From assembly GCF_001653565.1 (NCBI RefSeq), contig NZ_LYPB01000049.1:186001-250000 (forward strand): a stretch of DNA of 64,000 bases. The letters are read 5' to 3'. Of the stretch, positions 52,719 through 62,286 are shown one piece after another. A program made the position numbers and the translations under genes. Source of the stretch: Paenibacillus oryzisoli. GTDB taxonomy: Bacteria; Bacillota; Bacilli; Paenibacillales; NBRC-103111. The notes under the pieces were generated by a model. That model was given only the letters and a program-made list of their open reading frames with translations, was not told the DNA's origin and ran no database searches. Positions within the stretch are counted from its first letter, which is position 1; the number at the start of each line of letters is the position of its first letter.

Positions 52719-55700
52719 TTACGGAAGGATCAACCCGGCCTGCTGCAGAAGACGTTGCGACATGACAGCAACTTCTGCTCGTGTCAATAATCCTTTCGGT
52801 GCCAGCGTACTATCCGTTCGGCCAGCAACTATGCCTCCCTGTAGACAAATGAAAATACTTGTTTGCGCCCACTCCGATACCTGATCAGCATCCTGATACT
52901 TGATAAGAAGTGCTGTGTCAGCTAGGTTCTTCTTCATGCTTGTTAATTTCATGGCGTTAGCCATGATCATCATCGCCTGTTCCCTGTCGATGGTATTCGT
53001 CGGCCGGAAAGTGCCATCCTCATAACCCCCAATAAGATGGTAGGCAGAGGCAGTTTGAATCGCATCATGGTACCACGATGTACGAGCAACATCAGCGAAT
53101 ATACTACTTCCATTTTGCAGCTTTAATCCTAGCGCCCGAACAATAATAGTAGTAAACTCCGCTCGTGTAATGTGATGATCCGGGTTAAAGTAATTATCGT
53201 CTTGCCCTTGAATAACCATTCTGGCAGCCAAATCATTTACTTCTTTTTTCGCCCAGTGATTTTGAACGTCTCCAAACTCGACGCGGTGTGAGACCAGAAA
53301 GTAGACGCTATTCGTTAAACTACTTATTTGAGCCCAATATTTCCCGTCTACTTTCACTATCTTGGTCGGTACGTGTCGTAAGGTTCCGTCTTGGTCGATC
53401 ACGACTGCTGTCGTGATTTGGCCCACATCTGCTTGATTCTCAATTGGCAGCATTCTTTCTACATAATTGCTGAAATGAGAAATCTCTATCGTTTGGCCGT
53501 TATAGCTTGCAGTCACTTTGAAGTCAACTAGCGAAGATTTCAGCTCCAGCTCGTTAGTTTGAAGGGTATTGTTTACAAGCTGCACCATATCCTCATTAGG
53601 TTTAACAATTTCAATCTGGATTGCAATGTCTTGAAACGCCACATTTTCACCAAACTGACGCTGTAAACTTTCAATTTGAATCTGCTTTGCTGGTAAAGTA
53701 TACCTAGCTGCATCGGTTTGCAATTCTAGTACAGCATTCTTTTGCTCCATGCTTTTAACCATTTGTCCGGTCAATTTACCTAGGAATGCGTCCGTTGTAC
53801 CCGAAGTCGACAAAATAATATGACTACCCTCTTCACCTGTGGATAAACGCTGCTCCAGCTTTTGAGCATCGACGGTATAAGTGGTTGTGGATTTGCCTCC
53901 TTGTTCATCTATAACAGTAGAGCCCAACTCACCTGTTTGTGAGGTAACAGGAGCCTGTCCGGAAGGTATACTAGATGGATTGCCATCCCCGTTATTCGAA
54001 TGCTCTTCCGTATACGGAACCGCACTTACTTCTTGCGATGCTTCGCTGACACCACCCGGATTTACAGCTTTAACGGTAAAATAGTACTTCGTGCCATTGA
54101 TCAAATTCACGATATCATACGTATAAACAGAGCCGCTTACGGTTGCAAGTTCGCTTCCATATTCACCTGAACTCGTGCTGACAAAAATCTGAAAACTCGT
54201 CACATGATCCATCGGGTCCCAGCTGAGACTTACTTGCCTGTTGCTAACAACTGGGGCTTTAACGGTTGGTGTGCCAGGCGGCGATATTTGTGGTGTTGCA
54301 CTGACTTCCTGGGATGCTCCACTTAATCCTCCTAGATTGCTGGCCTTTAGAACAAAGTAGTAAGGTTTTCCATTCGTTAAATTCACAACATCATACGCAT
54401 AAACAGAACCGCTCACGGTTGCAAGTTCATCTTCGTATAAGCCTGAATGATCACGGACATAAATATGATAATGAATGGCTGAATCCATTGGTTCCCAAGT
54501 GAGACGCACTTGAGTATCGCCCGGCAGCGCGGACGTTACTTGAGGTGCTCCCGGCATTGCTATTTGCGGGACTGCTAACAGTTCATTGGAAACACCGCTC
54601 TCTCTTTCACCACGAACTGCCTTGATGACGAAGTAATAAGTATCGCCGTTATTCAGTCCTTCAGCCTTGTACTTATAAACTTCATTGCTAACCGTTGCTA
54701 GCGGGGAACCATATGAACCCGCTGTTGCGCTAGCATAAATGCGATAATTCAAGGCTCTGTCTACGTTGCTCCAGCTCAGATTCACGTAACCATCTCCTGC
54801 TATAGCAGATAGCAATTGTGGTTTGTTCAGTTCAGTTACCGTAATCGTTGCCACTTTTTTGAATTCACCATTCGAGGTTTTGGCTTCTATGAAAGCTGTA
54901 CCTAAGCCAATCGCAGTAACGAGTCCATTTTTATCTACGGCAGCTACATTTTTGTTGCTCGACGACCATAATACTTTATTATTCGTTGTATTTGCTGGCA
55001 GCACCGTCGCCATCAAGGGCTCCGTTTCGCCTGGAAGCAAGGCTAATGCTGTTTGGCTCAAAGAAATGCTTTCCGGATACACTTCTGGACCATAGACTTC
55101 AAACTCCCAGATTGAATAGCCATACTGCGTAGCCCTTACTGTACCGTACATCCTTACATATCGAGCATCAGTCTGATTAAATGTAATTTTTTCAATTAAA
55201 CCCTTGCCAGCGGTTGTGCTATACACGTTATTCCAGGATTGCAGATCATTTGACACCTGAATCTGATAGCTTTTTGCGTAGGCAGCCTCCCAATAAAGCT
55301 TCACTTCATTAATAGATTTGATGGTTCCCAAGTCAACATAAATCCAGCCTGGATCGACGGCTCTTTTGGAACCGAACCGGGTCGACATATCTCCGTCAAA
55401 TGCCCAAGGCGCCGTATCCACCGTGCTGTCATTAGAGGAAGCGACCGCTGGCTGATTTAGGGCCAGATTCGTCTGGGGCCGAGGTTCAGGATTCTGTAGC
55501 GGTTTGATGGTGATATCGCTGTAATTGTCCTTATTCGCAAAATTCATCTCATATAAACTTGCCGCAGGCTGGGCTTTTCCCGGCATATATACATTCTCAA
55601 ATGTGATTCCACTTACGAGGGCATCGGGCAGCCCTTTAATTTTGGCAACACCCTCGCCAACATCACGTACGTTAATATTTTTGACCGTAATTCCTGAGAT

Positions 55701-57191
55701 CGGTCCTACACCCGTATTGCTCCCATTTACCGTGAACAACGTCATCCAAGCACTGTTATCTTCGTTGAACCCGCTAATATCCTCGACATCTATATTCTCG
55801 AAAGTAACATTGCTCACAGCACCAGTGCCATATTTATGATGAATCGCAAACCCGACTGCCGCCTTGTACACGACGCCATCTCGAAAAACTACATTATTCT
55901 GATCCTGCATGACCCCTTGGCCAATTTTGAATCCGTAGCACAATGTCCAAGTGATGACATCCTCAAAGAGCACATTACTTACAGGCTGTGGACTGCCGGG
56001 CCAAGGTACTTTGCCCGACGCAATATCCGTCGTTTCATTCCAAGTTTTCGTCGAGAAGGGATCATCCAGCGCAATCCCGATTGCATTTCTCACTACGACA
56101 TTTTGCGACTCGCACACATCGATCCCGTCATTTTCACCCATACCCAAACTGTTAAAAAACTTCACATTGTTAAAACTAAGATCGTGTGAACGAATAGGTG
56201 TAACCGCCCAAGATGCGGATTCTCGGATAATAATCCCATCCATGATGAAGTTAGATGTCGCAATGGGTACAACCAGATTGTTAATCATACCTTTGCCATT
56301 CGTGGATTTATCGTCATGTAGCGCTGCGCCATTCCCATCTATTGTTCCACGTCCATACAGCTTGATGTTCGTCGACTCGAATGCGGTAGAAATCCACCAG
56401 GTTGCCGGCCTGCCCATTGAATTCTTGAACCAGTGTTCTTTATAATCGGCTGTTTTTCCAGTTCCTATAAACACTGCCCCCGGCTGCATATAAAGCGCGG
56501 TATTGCTTTTCAGCACAAGATTGCCAATATAGTATTGTCCCGCAGGAATATACACGATTCCTTGGACGCCGTCCCCTGCCTGGGTACCGTAGCTGCTAGC
56601 ATCGTCAATGGCTTGCTGAATGGCTGCTGTTCGATCTGCCACACCCGTTTTGTCCCCGGTTGGGGTGACTAGATAAGGGGCTTGTCCAACATTGAAAATA
56701 CCTGTTCCTGATGATGCAGGCACATCGGTTTCTGCCGGATCAGCCGCAATGACGAGGCGTGTCTTCCTGCTGTTCATCGTAATAATCAAATATTCGTCTT
56801 TCTGCGTGGTGAACGTCAAGGTTCGACCCACAACGCTGTCCGGTTGAATTCCCAGTTTCTTGGGGCTAATTGCGTAATCGTGAACTTTGTCCGTATTTAA
56901 TATCGTAACCTCGAAGGTAACCGGTCCATTGGACATGGAAAAGTTCGCATAATCATAATCGTCAAAAGCTTTGACTACTGGAATATCCACTCCGTTCGCC
57001 TTCAGCGTGTAGTTAACGGAAGCCGCATACTTCGCTGGTTGATTATAGGGATATATGACTGCTTTCGGAGCTGCTACATTATTTTCTGAAGGCACTGCTG
57101 CCTCCATGCTTGTTGTTAGAGGGTTAAAAAGAAACCCTGCCGTAAAAACAACCGCCATGATCATACTGAAAAATCGATTAATTGTTTTCAT
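52719..57191 (-). CDS. 1490-aa GH28-like surface enzyme with CBM, Big2, FN3 and SLH domains
   Basis: Signal peptide (~1-31), an N-terminal beta domain, then a right-handed beta-helix of the GH28/polygalacturonase clan (~165-560) with Asp residues in GENDGIDV (D355, D358) and ALDD (D376, D377). Next come an F5/8 type C/CBM32-like domain (~570-710), a Big2 Ig-like domain, three FN3 domains (two very similar: ATVSGSVYAYDVVNLTNG and ATVSGSVYTYDIVNLING), the ~190-residue module shared with other surface proteins, and three SLH repeats at the end. It would be a wall-held enzyme cutting pectin-like or related polysaccharide. Classical GH28 has a G-H-G motif near the Asp pair; I see GFKIGQG instead, so activity may differ. 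A perfect cre match lies just upstream. Confidence 0.85.
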   Translation of the reverse strand: MKTINRFFSMIMAVVFTAGFLFNPLTTSMEAAVPSENNVAAPKAVIYPYNQPAKYAASVNYTLKANGVDIPVVKAFDDYDYANFSMSNGPVTFEVTILNTDKVHDYAISPKKLGIQPDSVVGRTLTFTTQKDEYLIITMNSRKTRLVIAADPAETDVPASSGTGIFNVGQAPYLVTPTGDKTGVADRTAAIQQAIDDASSYGTQAGDGVQGIVYIPAGQYYIGNLVLKSNTALYMQPGAVFIGTGKTADYKEHWFKNSMGRPATWWISTAFESTNIKLYGRGTIDGNGAALHDDKSTNGKGMINNLVVPIATSNFIMDGIIIRESASWAVTPIRSHDLSFNNVKFFNSLGMGENDGIDVCESQNVVVRNAIGIALDDPFSTKTWNETTDIASGKVPWPGSPQPVSNVLFEDVITWTLCYGFKIGQGVMQDQNNVVFRDGVVYKAAVGFAIHHKYGTGAVSNVTFENIDVEDISGFNEDNSAWMTLFTVNGSNTGVGPISGITVKNINVRDVGEGVAKIKGLPDALVSGITFENVYMPGKAQPAASLYEMNFANKDNYSDITIKPLQNPEPRPQTNLALNQPAVASSNDSTVDTAPWAFDGDMSTRFGSKRAVDPGWIYVDLGTIKSINEVKLYWEAAYAKSYQIQVSNDLQSWNNVYSTTAGKGLIEKITFNQTDARYVRMYGTVRATQYGYSIWEFEVYGPEVYPESISLSQTALALLPGETEPLMATVLPANTTNNKVLWSSSNKNVAAVDKNGLVTAIGLGTAFIEAKTSNGEFKKVATITVTELNKPQLLSAIAGDGYVNLSWSNVDRALNYRIYASATAGSYGSPLATVSNEVYKYKAEGLNNGDTYYFVIKAVRGERESGVSNELLAVPQIAMPGAPQVTSALPGDTQVRLTWEPMDSAIHYHIYVRDHSGLYEDELATVSGSVYAYDVVNLTNGKPYYFVLKASNLGGLSGASQEVSATPQISPPGTPTVKAPVVSNRQVSLSWDPMDHVTSFQIFVSTSSGEYGSELATVSGSVYTYDIVNLINGTKYYFTVKAVNPGGVSEASQEVSAVPYTEEHSNNGDGNPSSIPSGQAPVTSQTGELGSTVIDEQGGKSTTTYTVDAQKLEQRLSTGEEGSHIILSTSGTTDAFLGKLTGQMVKSMEQKNAVLELQTDAARYTLPAKQIQIESLQRQFGENVAFQDIAIQIEIVKPNEDMVQLVNNTLQTNELELKSSLVDFKVTASYNGQTIEISHFSNYVERMLPIENQADVGQITTAVVIDQDGTLRHVPTKIVKVDGKYWAQISSLTNSVYFLVSHRVEFGDVQNHWAKKEVNDLAARMVIQGQDDNYFNPDHHITRAEFTTIIVRALGLKLQNGSSIFADVARTSWYHDAIQTASAYHLIGGYEDGTFRPTNTIDREQAMMIMANAMKLTSMKKNLADTALLIKYQDADQVSEWAQTSIFICLQGGIVAGRTDSTLAPKGLLTRAEVAVMSQRLLQQAGLILP

Positions 57192-57234
57192 CTGTTAATT
57201 CCCCCCTGTATAGCTTCGCTGACTTTCGCAAAGG

Positions 57235-57248
57235 TGTTAGCGCTTCCA
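57235..57248. promoter_or_regulatory. cre site (CcpA), perfect consensus match
   Basis: Read on the minus strand, TGGAAGCGCTAACA fits the cre consensus TGNAARCGNWWNCA at every position. It lies ~45 bp before the 1490-aa gene and a few bases after a TATAAT, so CcpA would block its transcription on preferred sugars. Confidence 0.7.
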
Positions 57249-57360
57249 CTTTTCCATTATAACAACTGGATCCTTTGGTAATAATGCGGTATTCTCCATT
57301 TTGAGGGCAGATATTTATTGATAATGGCGCTCAGCAACAACGATAATGAAAATAACGTAT

Positions 57361-57392
57361 AAGAAAACCCCCGCTGCTCTTGGCAACGAGGG
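57361..57392 (-). terminator. terminator after the membrane AraC gene
   Basis: Minus strand CCCTCGTTGC and GCAGCGGGGG pair (two G-T pairs) around CAAGA, followed by TTTTCTTAT. It closes the binding protein-AraC operon. Confidence 0.75.
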
Positions 57393-57434
57393 ATTGATAT
57401 AATTGGAATATTTTATATTTAAAGGTAATTACAT

Positions 57435-59780
57435 TTATGCATTGACCCGCAACAACTCTGCACGATACTCACCTGGCGTCTTCCCGGTTTCCATTTTAAA
57501 TGCTTTCGTGAAGGATTGAACCGTCAAGTAACCTACTTGATCCGCAATCTCCTGAATTTTCAGTCGAGGATCGCCGAGAAGCGTCCTGGCAGCCGCAAGT
57601 CGACGCTCCGATACTCTGTCCTTAATCGTCATGCCGGTTTCATCCTTATAGATTTTACGCATATGGGACGTGCTGATTGTAAAAATTTCACTTAACCGCT
57701 CAATCGTTAAGTCATCTGCCAGATGTGCATCGATATAAGCGGTAATTCCGTCAGCTAATTCCTGATTTTTCAGAGATCGTTTCTGTTCTAGCTGATCAAG
57801 TACGAGCTCGTAGAGCGCCTGCATGTAAGCGACCATGCTCTGCATCGTTTCCATTTCCAACAGGTCGGTATGCCTTAACTGCTGAATAACCGGCTGAAAG
57901 CCGAGGTTGGCGTCGATATCATACACACAGCGCAGTGATGAAGAAAACAACTGTAGGAAGTAATGCCTTACCACCTCAATTTGCCTCGCGTGATGATCCA
58001 TCATATGGCTTTCAAATTCTTGTAAGCCAGCAATGACACCTTCCCGGTTCCCCGTTTTGAAATGAGTTAACAATTGCTTCTCGAGGCCCAACGGATATAT
58101 TGCAATGCCTATATCAGGACGAATGGCTTCGTAAAAGATGACCGTATTGCCGCCATATACGAGCTTCTGCCGCAGCGCTGATCCAGCTTCCTGATAGCAA
58201 TCACTAAGCTCTTCGATCGTCATATGCAGTGCACTTACGCCGATCGTAAACGTCATCATAGATTCCTTGCATAGAAGCTCTAATAACTGACGCAACCAAA
58301 TGCGCAGGTTATCAGGAAGCATCTCTGATGTGTTCTCTTCTTTGTCCAAATGGAGTACCAGCACCATTTCATTCGGCTCTGTCTCGACCAAGAATCCTTG
58401 ATACGCCTGTTTGCCGAAAGCCTCTTCCTGTAACCCCTCGGAAAGCTGTAGGAGCCTTGAATTTCGCTCGGATTCATGAATCCCCTGAGAGAACTTGGTA
58501 TATTGATCCATGGAGACGAGTACAACAACGAAAGCCCCTCTCTCGGGTAAGCTCAAGCCGTAATAAGCCAATCGTTCCATGGTTTGTGGCGTTATCTGTT
58601 CGTCACCGCAAACCAATCGTTGCAGAAATTTATTCCGGCTTTGGATCTCATAATCCTTCAGCAACATGGTCAAATCGCGGTTCTGATCCATCAGACGGCT
58701 GACATTGCGCTCAATCTGAACGATCTCCTTGACATGTTCAGATTTCCTATCTTCGGGTTTCTGATCCGTACCGCGCATCATAATCAACAGCCGGTTCATT
58801 GGATTGACGATTCGTTTGGACAGCAGCAACGAGCCTATTAGGCTGAGCACCACCGCCATCAAACTGATAATGACCGTCATCCGGCTCCATAAGTGGAGAC
58901 TGTGCGTCACTACGGACTTCGGAATCATGTACGTGTACACCCAACCGCTCGTTACGGATGTGACATAGCAGACCAACGTGTCTATTCCGCGTACTTTGGT
59001 CAGTAAGCTGCCTGATGCCCCGTTAAATTGAGAAATATCTAGGTCGCTGACAAGTTCACCAATATCGGTGATCCCTTCTTCCGTTTTTTGTGAAAGAACA
59101 TGCCCTTCCTTGTCGGTTACAATCAATTGGACATCGGGATTCGTATTCAACGACTGCATAATCTGCGCCAAATAGTTCCCCTTGATGTTGATCACGACAT
59201 AAGCGGAGGGCGTCCCTGCATGTATGATAGGAAGCGTCTTCACAATGGAGATAACTGTTTCTTCCTTAGCTGCGGAAATTCCCGGTAGAAATCTTGTACG
59301 GACGAGCGATTTATTAATCGGCTGTCCTACCATAGAACCGACGAAGTCTCTGTCTTGAAAACCGCTGAGCGGCACCGCTCCCTCTAACGAGGACAGAATT
59401 AACTGTGAGTTGGTATAGTAAATAGATACGGAGTGAATATAGTCACTGGACAGAACGACATTCTCGAGACGCTGTCTCAGCTGCAGCTGCATGTAGATAT
59501 CAGCTTGCTCATAATAATCCATATAATGAAGAAAAGATGAATCCAAGAATACAGATTCCATCGCCTTATCGACTTCAGCCAGCACAATTTCCTGCCCGTT
59601 CTTAAGCAATTGCAGCGTATTGCTGCTGTTCTGGATGGCATCTCTCCAAAGTAAAGAAGAGGATGAATAATATAGTGCCCCGCCTGAAATCGCTGCGACC
59701 AGTAGAGAAAGCACCAAGAAATAGTTGAAATATTCAAATAAGCTGCTCTTCATAAAGCGCTTTTCTTTTTTCTCTTTCAT
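57435..59780 (-). CDS. membrane-bound AraC-family regulator
   Basis: A 781-aa one-component regulator: transmembrane helices at about 12-35 and 300-320 around an extracellular Cache-like domain, a cytoplasmic middle region, and a C-terminal double helix-turn-helix (LTIERLSEIFTISTSHMRKI; IQEIADQVGYLTVQSFTKAF). ATG at 59780 behind GGGGG. It starts 16 bp after the binding protein stop, so a sugar-binding protein and a membrane sensor are co-transcribed. It may sense that sugar and control the surface enzyme just downstream. Confidence 0.9.
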   Translation of the reverse strand: MKEKKEKRFMKSSLFEYFNYFLVLSLLVAAISGGALYYSSSSLLWRDAIQNSSNTLQLLKNGQEIVLAEVDKAMESVFLDSSFLHYMDYYEQADIYMQLQLRQRLENVVLSSDYIHSVSIYYTNSQLILSSLEGAVPLSGFQDRDFVGSMVGQPINKSLVRTRFLPGISAAKEETVISIVKTLPIIHAGTPSAYVVINIKGNYLAQIMQSLNTNPDVQLIVTDKEGHVLSQKTEEGITDIGELVSDLDISQFNGASGSLLTKVRGIDTLVCYVTSVTSGWVYTYMIPKSVVTHSLHLWSRMTVIISLMAVVLSLIGSLLLSKRIVNPMNRLLIMMRGTDQKPEDRKSEHVKEIVQIERNVSRLMDQNRDLTMLLKDYEIQSRNKFLQRLVCGDEQITPQTMERLAYYGLSLPERGAFVVVLVSMDQYTKFSQGIHESERNSRLLQLSEGLQEEAFGKQAYQGFLVETEPNEMVLVLHLDKEENTSEMLPDNLRIWLRQLLELLCKESMMTFTIGVSALHMTIEELSDCYQEAGSALRQKLVYGGNTVIFYEAIRPDIGIAIYPLGLEKQLLTHFKTGNREGVIAGLQEFESHMMDHHARQIEVVRHYFLQLFSSSLRCVYDIDANLGFQPVIQQLRHTDLLEMETMQSMVAYMQALYELVLDQLEQKRSLKNQELADGITAYIDAHLADDLTIERLSEIFTISTSHMRKIYKDETGMTIKDRVSERRLAAARTLLGDPRLKIQEIADQVGYLTVQSFTKAFKMETGKTPGEYRAELLRVNA

Positions 59781-59796
59781 TTTTGCAGCCCCCACA

Positions 59797-61380
59797 CTAG
59801 ATACCTGGGCTCACATTGCCCGATCTCAGTTCGTTATATGTTTTTATCTTGGAGTCCATCAAGGCTTTACCACCCTTCTTCTTCCATGTAGCCACATATT
59901 CGTCCCATTTGGACAACGGCTCTTTCCCAGTAACAAATTTGATAAACATCTCCTCTTCGTATTTGGCCACATCGGGGCCGTACGATTTCTGCTCATCGGT
60001 CAGTGGAATCCCATAGAAAATATCCTGGTACAAGGTATATTGAGCTGCCGATTCAATGAAGTGATTATTATTAATTTGCACCGGATCCTTAGATGAGTTG
60101 CTCACTTGCTCCACTAGCTCTTGTCTCGAAATAATTTGACTAAGCGGGTCCAGCCATTTCTCGTCGAACGCCTTCTGTCCAGCTTGCGTCCGTGCCTCCG
60201 TAATTTCACGATAGTGCTCACCTTTAATGCCATAATGACTAAGCTCCCAGCCCTCATCTGTAGACAAATAATCGAGAAACTGTAGGACGGCTTCCGGATT
60301 TTTCGTCTTAGATGAAATGGCAATTACTCCGCCTAAATTACCAAAAGACAACATCCCGCTTTTCCCTTCTGGCCCCTTAATGCCCGGAAAAATAGGTTCC
60401 CATTGTGCATTCGGCACAATATCCTTCATTTTAAGCTGCTGTCCAAGTGTTTGCGGGGCGAAGGACCACCAGGCATTGAAATAGCCGATTTTCCCTTGAG
60501 CCACCTTTTGCATCGCTTGGTCGGCCTTAATCGTAAACATCTCCGGATCGATGACCTTAGCATCCCATAAGTTTTTGATATAGCTAAGCGCTGACTTATA
60601 TTCTGGTGAAATGGCAACGGGATAAATCTTGTTACCTTTTAAATAACTATGCATAGGCACACTGTTGGCAAACATGCCTGGTGAGATGCCAAATGCCCCG
60701 AAAATCGGCATGAAGCTTTCCGCATACGTGTTCGCGTTGCCGATGCCGTACGTATCATTCTTGCCGTTCTTGTCAGGGTCATCATAGGTAAACGCTTTCA
60801 GCATCTGCTCAAATTCTTCCAGATTAGTGGGCATCTTCCTATTTAGAACATCCAGCCAATCTTTGCGCACGACAGGAACTTCCTTGCCTGCCGCATTCTC
60901 ATAGGGAATTACGTATTGCTTGCCTTTGTGCTTCGTCAACTCCCACATCTCGGGCTTCACATTCTTCATCAGGTTAGGCGCATATTGAGCTAAATAAGGG
61001 GTCACGTCCAGGAACAAGCCTTGATCTACAAATTTCTGATAGTCGAACGAGCCCAGTCTGCTCATATCGGGAATATCCCCTGAAGCAGCCAGTGCGTTAT
61101 ATTTACTATTAAAATCATTATTGGGCAGCATGTTCACGTTCAGCTTCACATGAGTCCTTTTCTCGATTTCTTTGGTCACCGAATTGTCGTCTCGCCAAAC
61201 CCGACCCCCATCGGGCTGAATAAGCGAAAGGGTCACTGGAGTCTCAGATACTTGACCACTCTGAACACTGCCACTTGGAGGGTTCTTGGTTTCCGTGCTG
61301 CTGCAGGCCGCCGCCAGAGTTGCAGCTAACGAAACCATATATAGCAAAGCGGTAGCGCGCTTAGTTGAATTGGTTTTCAT
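59797..61380 (-). CDS. sugar-binding lipoprotein without permease partners
   Basis: A 527-aa lipoprotein: signal peptide, lipobox LAAAC (C26), then a solute-binding fold (IPDMSRLGSFDYQ; DEGWELSHYGIKGEHYREIT). No permease gene is beside it; the next gene is a membrane AraC regulator. It may feed a permease encoded elsewhere, or act mainly as a sugar receptor for the regulator (inference). A cre-like site lies about 150 bp before the start. Confidence 0.88.
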   Translation of the reverse strand: MKTNSTKRATALLYMVSLAATLAAACSSTETKNPPSGSVQSGQVSETPVTLSLIQPDGGRVWRDDNSVTKEIEKRTHVKLNVNMLPNNDFNSKYNALAASGDIPDMSRLGSFDYQKFVDQGLFLDVTPYLAQYAPNLMKNVKPEMWELTKHKGKQYVIPYENAAGKEVPVVRKDWLDVLNRKMPTNLEEFEQMLKAFTYDDPDKNGKNDTYGIGNANTYAESFMPIFGAFGISPGMFANSVPMHSYLKGNKIYPVAISPEYKSALSYIKNLWDAKVIDPEMFTIKADQAMQKVAQGKIGYFNAWWSFAPQTLGQQLKMKDIVPNAQWEPIFPGIKGPEGKSGMLSFGNLGGVIAISSKTKNPEAVLQFLDYLSTDEGWELSHYGIKGEHYREITEARTQAGQKAFDEKWLDPLSQIISRQELVEQVSNSSKDPVQINNNHFIESAAQYTLYQDIFYGIPLTDEQKSYGPDVAKYEEEMFIKFVTGKEPLSKWDEYVATWKKKGGKALMDSKIKTYNELRSGNVSPGI

Positions 61381-61526
61381 TAATGGCCATCTCCCCCTTT
61401 GTCTTGTTTTTATTATAAGCCATAACTGCCAATGATCACAGACTTCCCCTTTATAAAACTAGTTCCACGATTCATCCTGCGCCAGGCCACGATTTGTGCA
61501 TAGTGATTGATAACTCTATTTTCCCA

Positions 61527-61540
61527 CGAAAGCGATTACA
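61527..61540. promoter_or_regulatory. candidate cre site (CcpA)
   Basis: CGAAAGCGATTACA matches 13 of 14 cre consensus positions (first base C for T). It lies about 147 bp before the lone binding protein gene. Confidence 0.45.
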
Positions 61541-61794
61541 TTTATAGATAACAATGTGCTTTTTTGTGCCCGTATTGCCGAATCGTCAGTTTGGATAAAG
61601 AAAAGCAATTCTTTTCATTGCCAACTCACGATTGGGACGTAACGCTAATTTTTGAAGGGTTTCTCTCATCTGATCGAGAGGGAAACATAACGGGGGCGGC
61701 GCAAGGGCGGGAGCGTGTGGCCAGTAAAATGGCAGGGGCTCAGTGAGAGCTGGCGACGATGGGGTGGGTGACAGCTCGATGGGCGACGGCGGAG

Positions 61795-61986
61795 CCCCAA
61801 AAGTGCAAAAATACAACCTTTTCCACTGATTTATAGCTCAATTTGGTAAATACGTGCAAATAGGCATCCTTTTTGGGCTATTTCACGATAATCTGGTGAA
61901 ATCTCTCCAAATTGATGCCTATTTGCATCAATTTCCAATAATAGAGAGGAGAACCGTTTCCCAAAAGTGCTCATTTGCACTTTTGA
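61795..61986. repeat. group of related short inverted repeats
   Basis: Elements built on TTGCA and AAAAGTGC: TTGATGC/GCATCAA (7-bp arms, loop CTATTT, near 61912) and AAAAGTGC/GCACTTTT (8-bp arms, loop TCATTT, near 61962), plus single arms at 61797 and 61853. It looks like a small intergenic repeat family. Confidence 0.5.
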
Positions 61987-62069
61987 TAAGGGGGGGAGGA
62001 CTTGAAATCTTACTCTATCGAGCAATACATTTGTTTCATCGACTATCTTGCTACTTTACTTCTTACTAT

Positions 62070-62092
62070 ATACTCTACTCTACTCTACTCTT
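62070..62092. repeat. TACTC microsatellite in a pyrimidine-rich tract
   Basis: About four to five tandem TACTC units inside a ~130-bp stretch of mostly C and T on the plus strand. Confidence 0.6.
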
Positions 62093-62286
62093 ACTCCTTC
62101 TCCTACACAATACTTTACACGACTCCACTTACCGACACATTCTTCATCCTCCCAACTATTCAATCTTATTCACCACTCCAACTAGTTAGATCAACTGGGC
62201 AAAGTTGCGGATACCGGATGGGAAACACAAATGATTGCCACACACCCAGCTTTAATGACTAGGTGAGTGACAATCCTTGTAACTAG

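Larger units (their letters stand above)
61381..62286. other. long intergenic region of 906 bp without a convincing gene
   Basis: Contains a cre-like site at 61527-61540, several small inverted repeats (61658-61688 and 61795-61986), and a pyrimidine-rich low-complexity tract around 62040-62160 with repeated TACTC units. Short frames here have no ribosome sites or domains. Confidence 0.5.

Noticed and set aside
61586-61816. 76-codon Pro-rich minus-strand frame
   Set aside because: No ribosome site or known domain and located among intergenic repeats; likely non-coding.
62002-62262. 86-codon plus-strand frame rich in Ser, Thr, Tyr and Leu
   Set aside because: Encoded by a pyrimidine-rich low-complexity tract with no ribosome site; composition explains the open frame.
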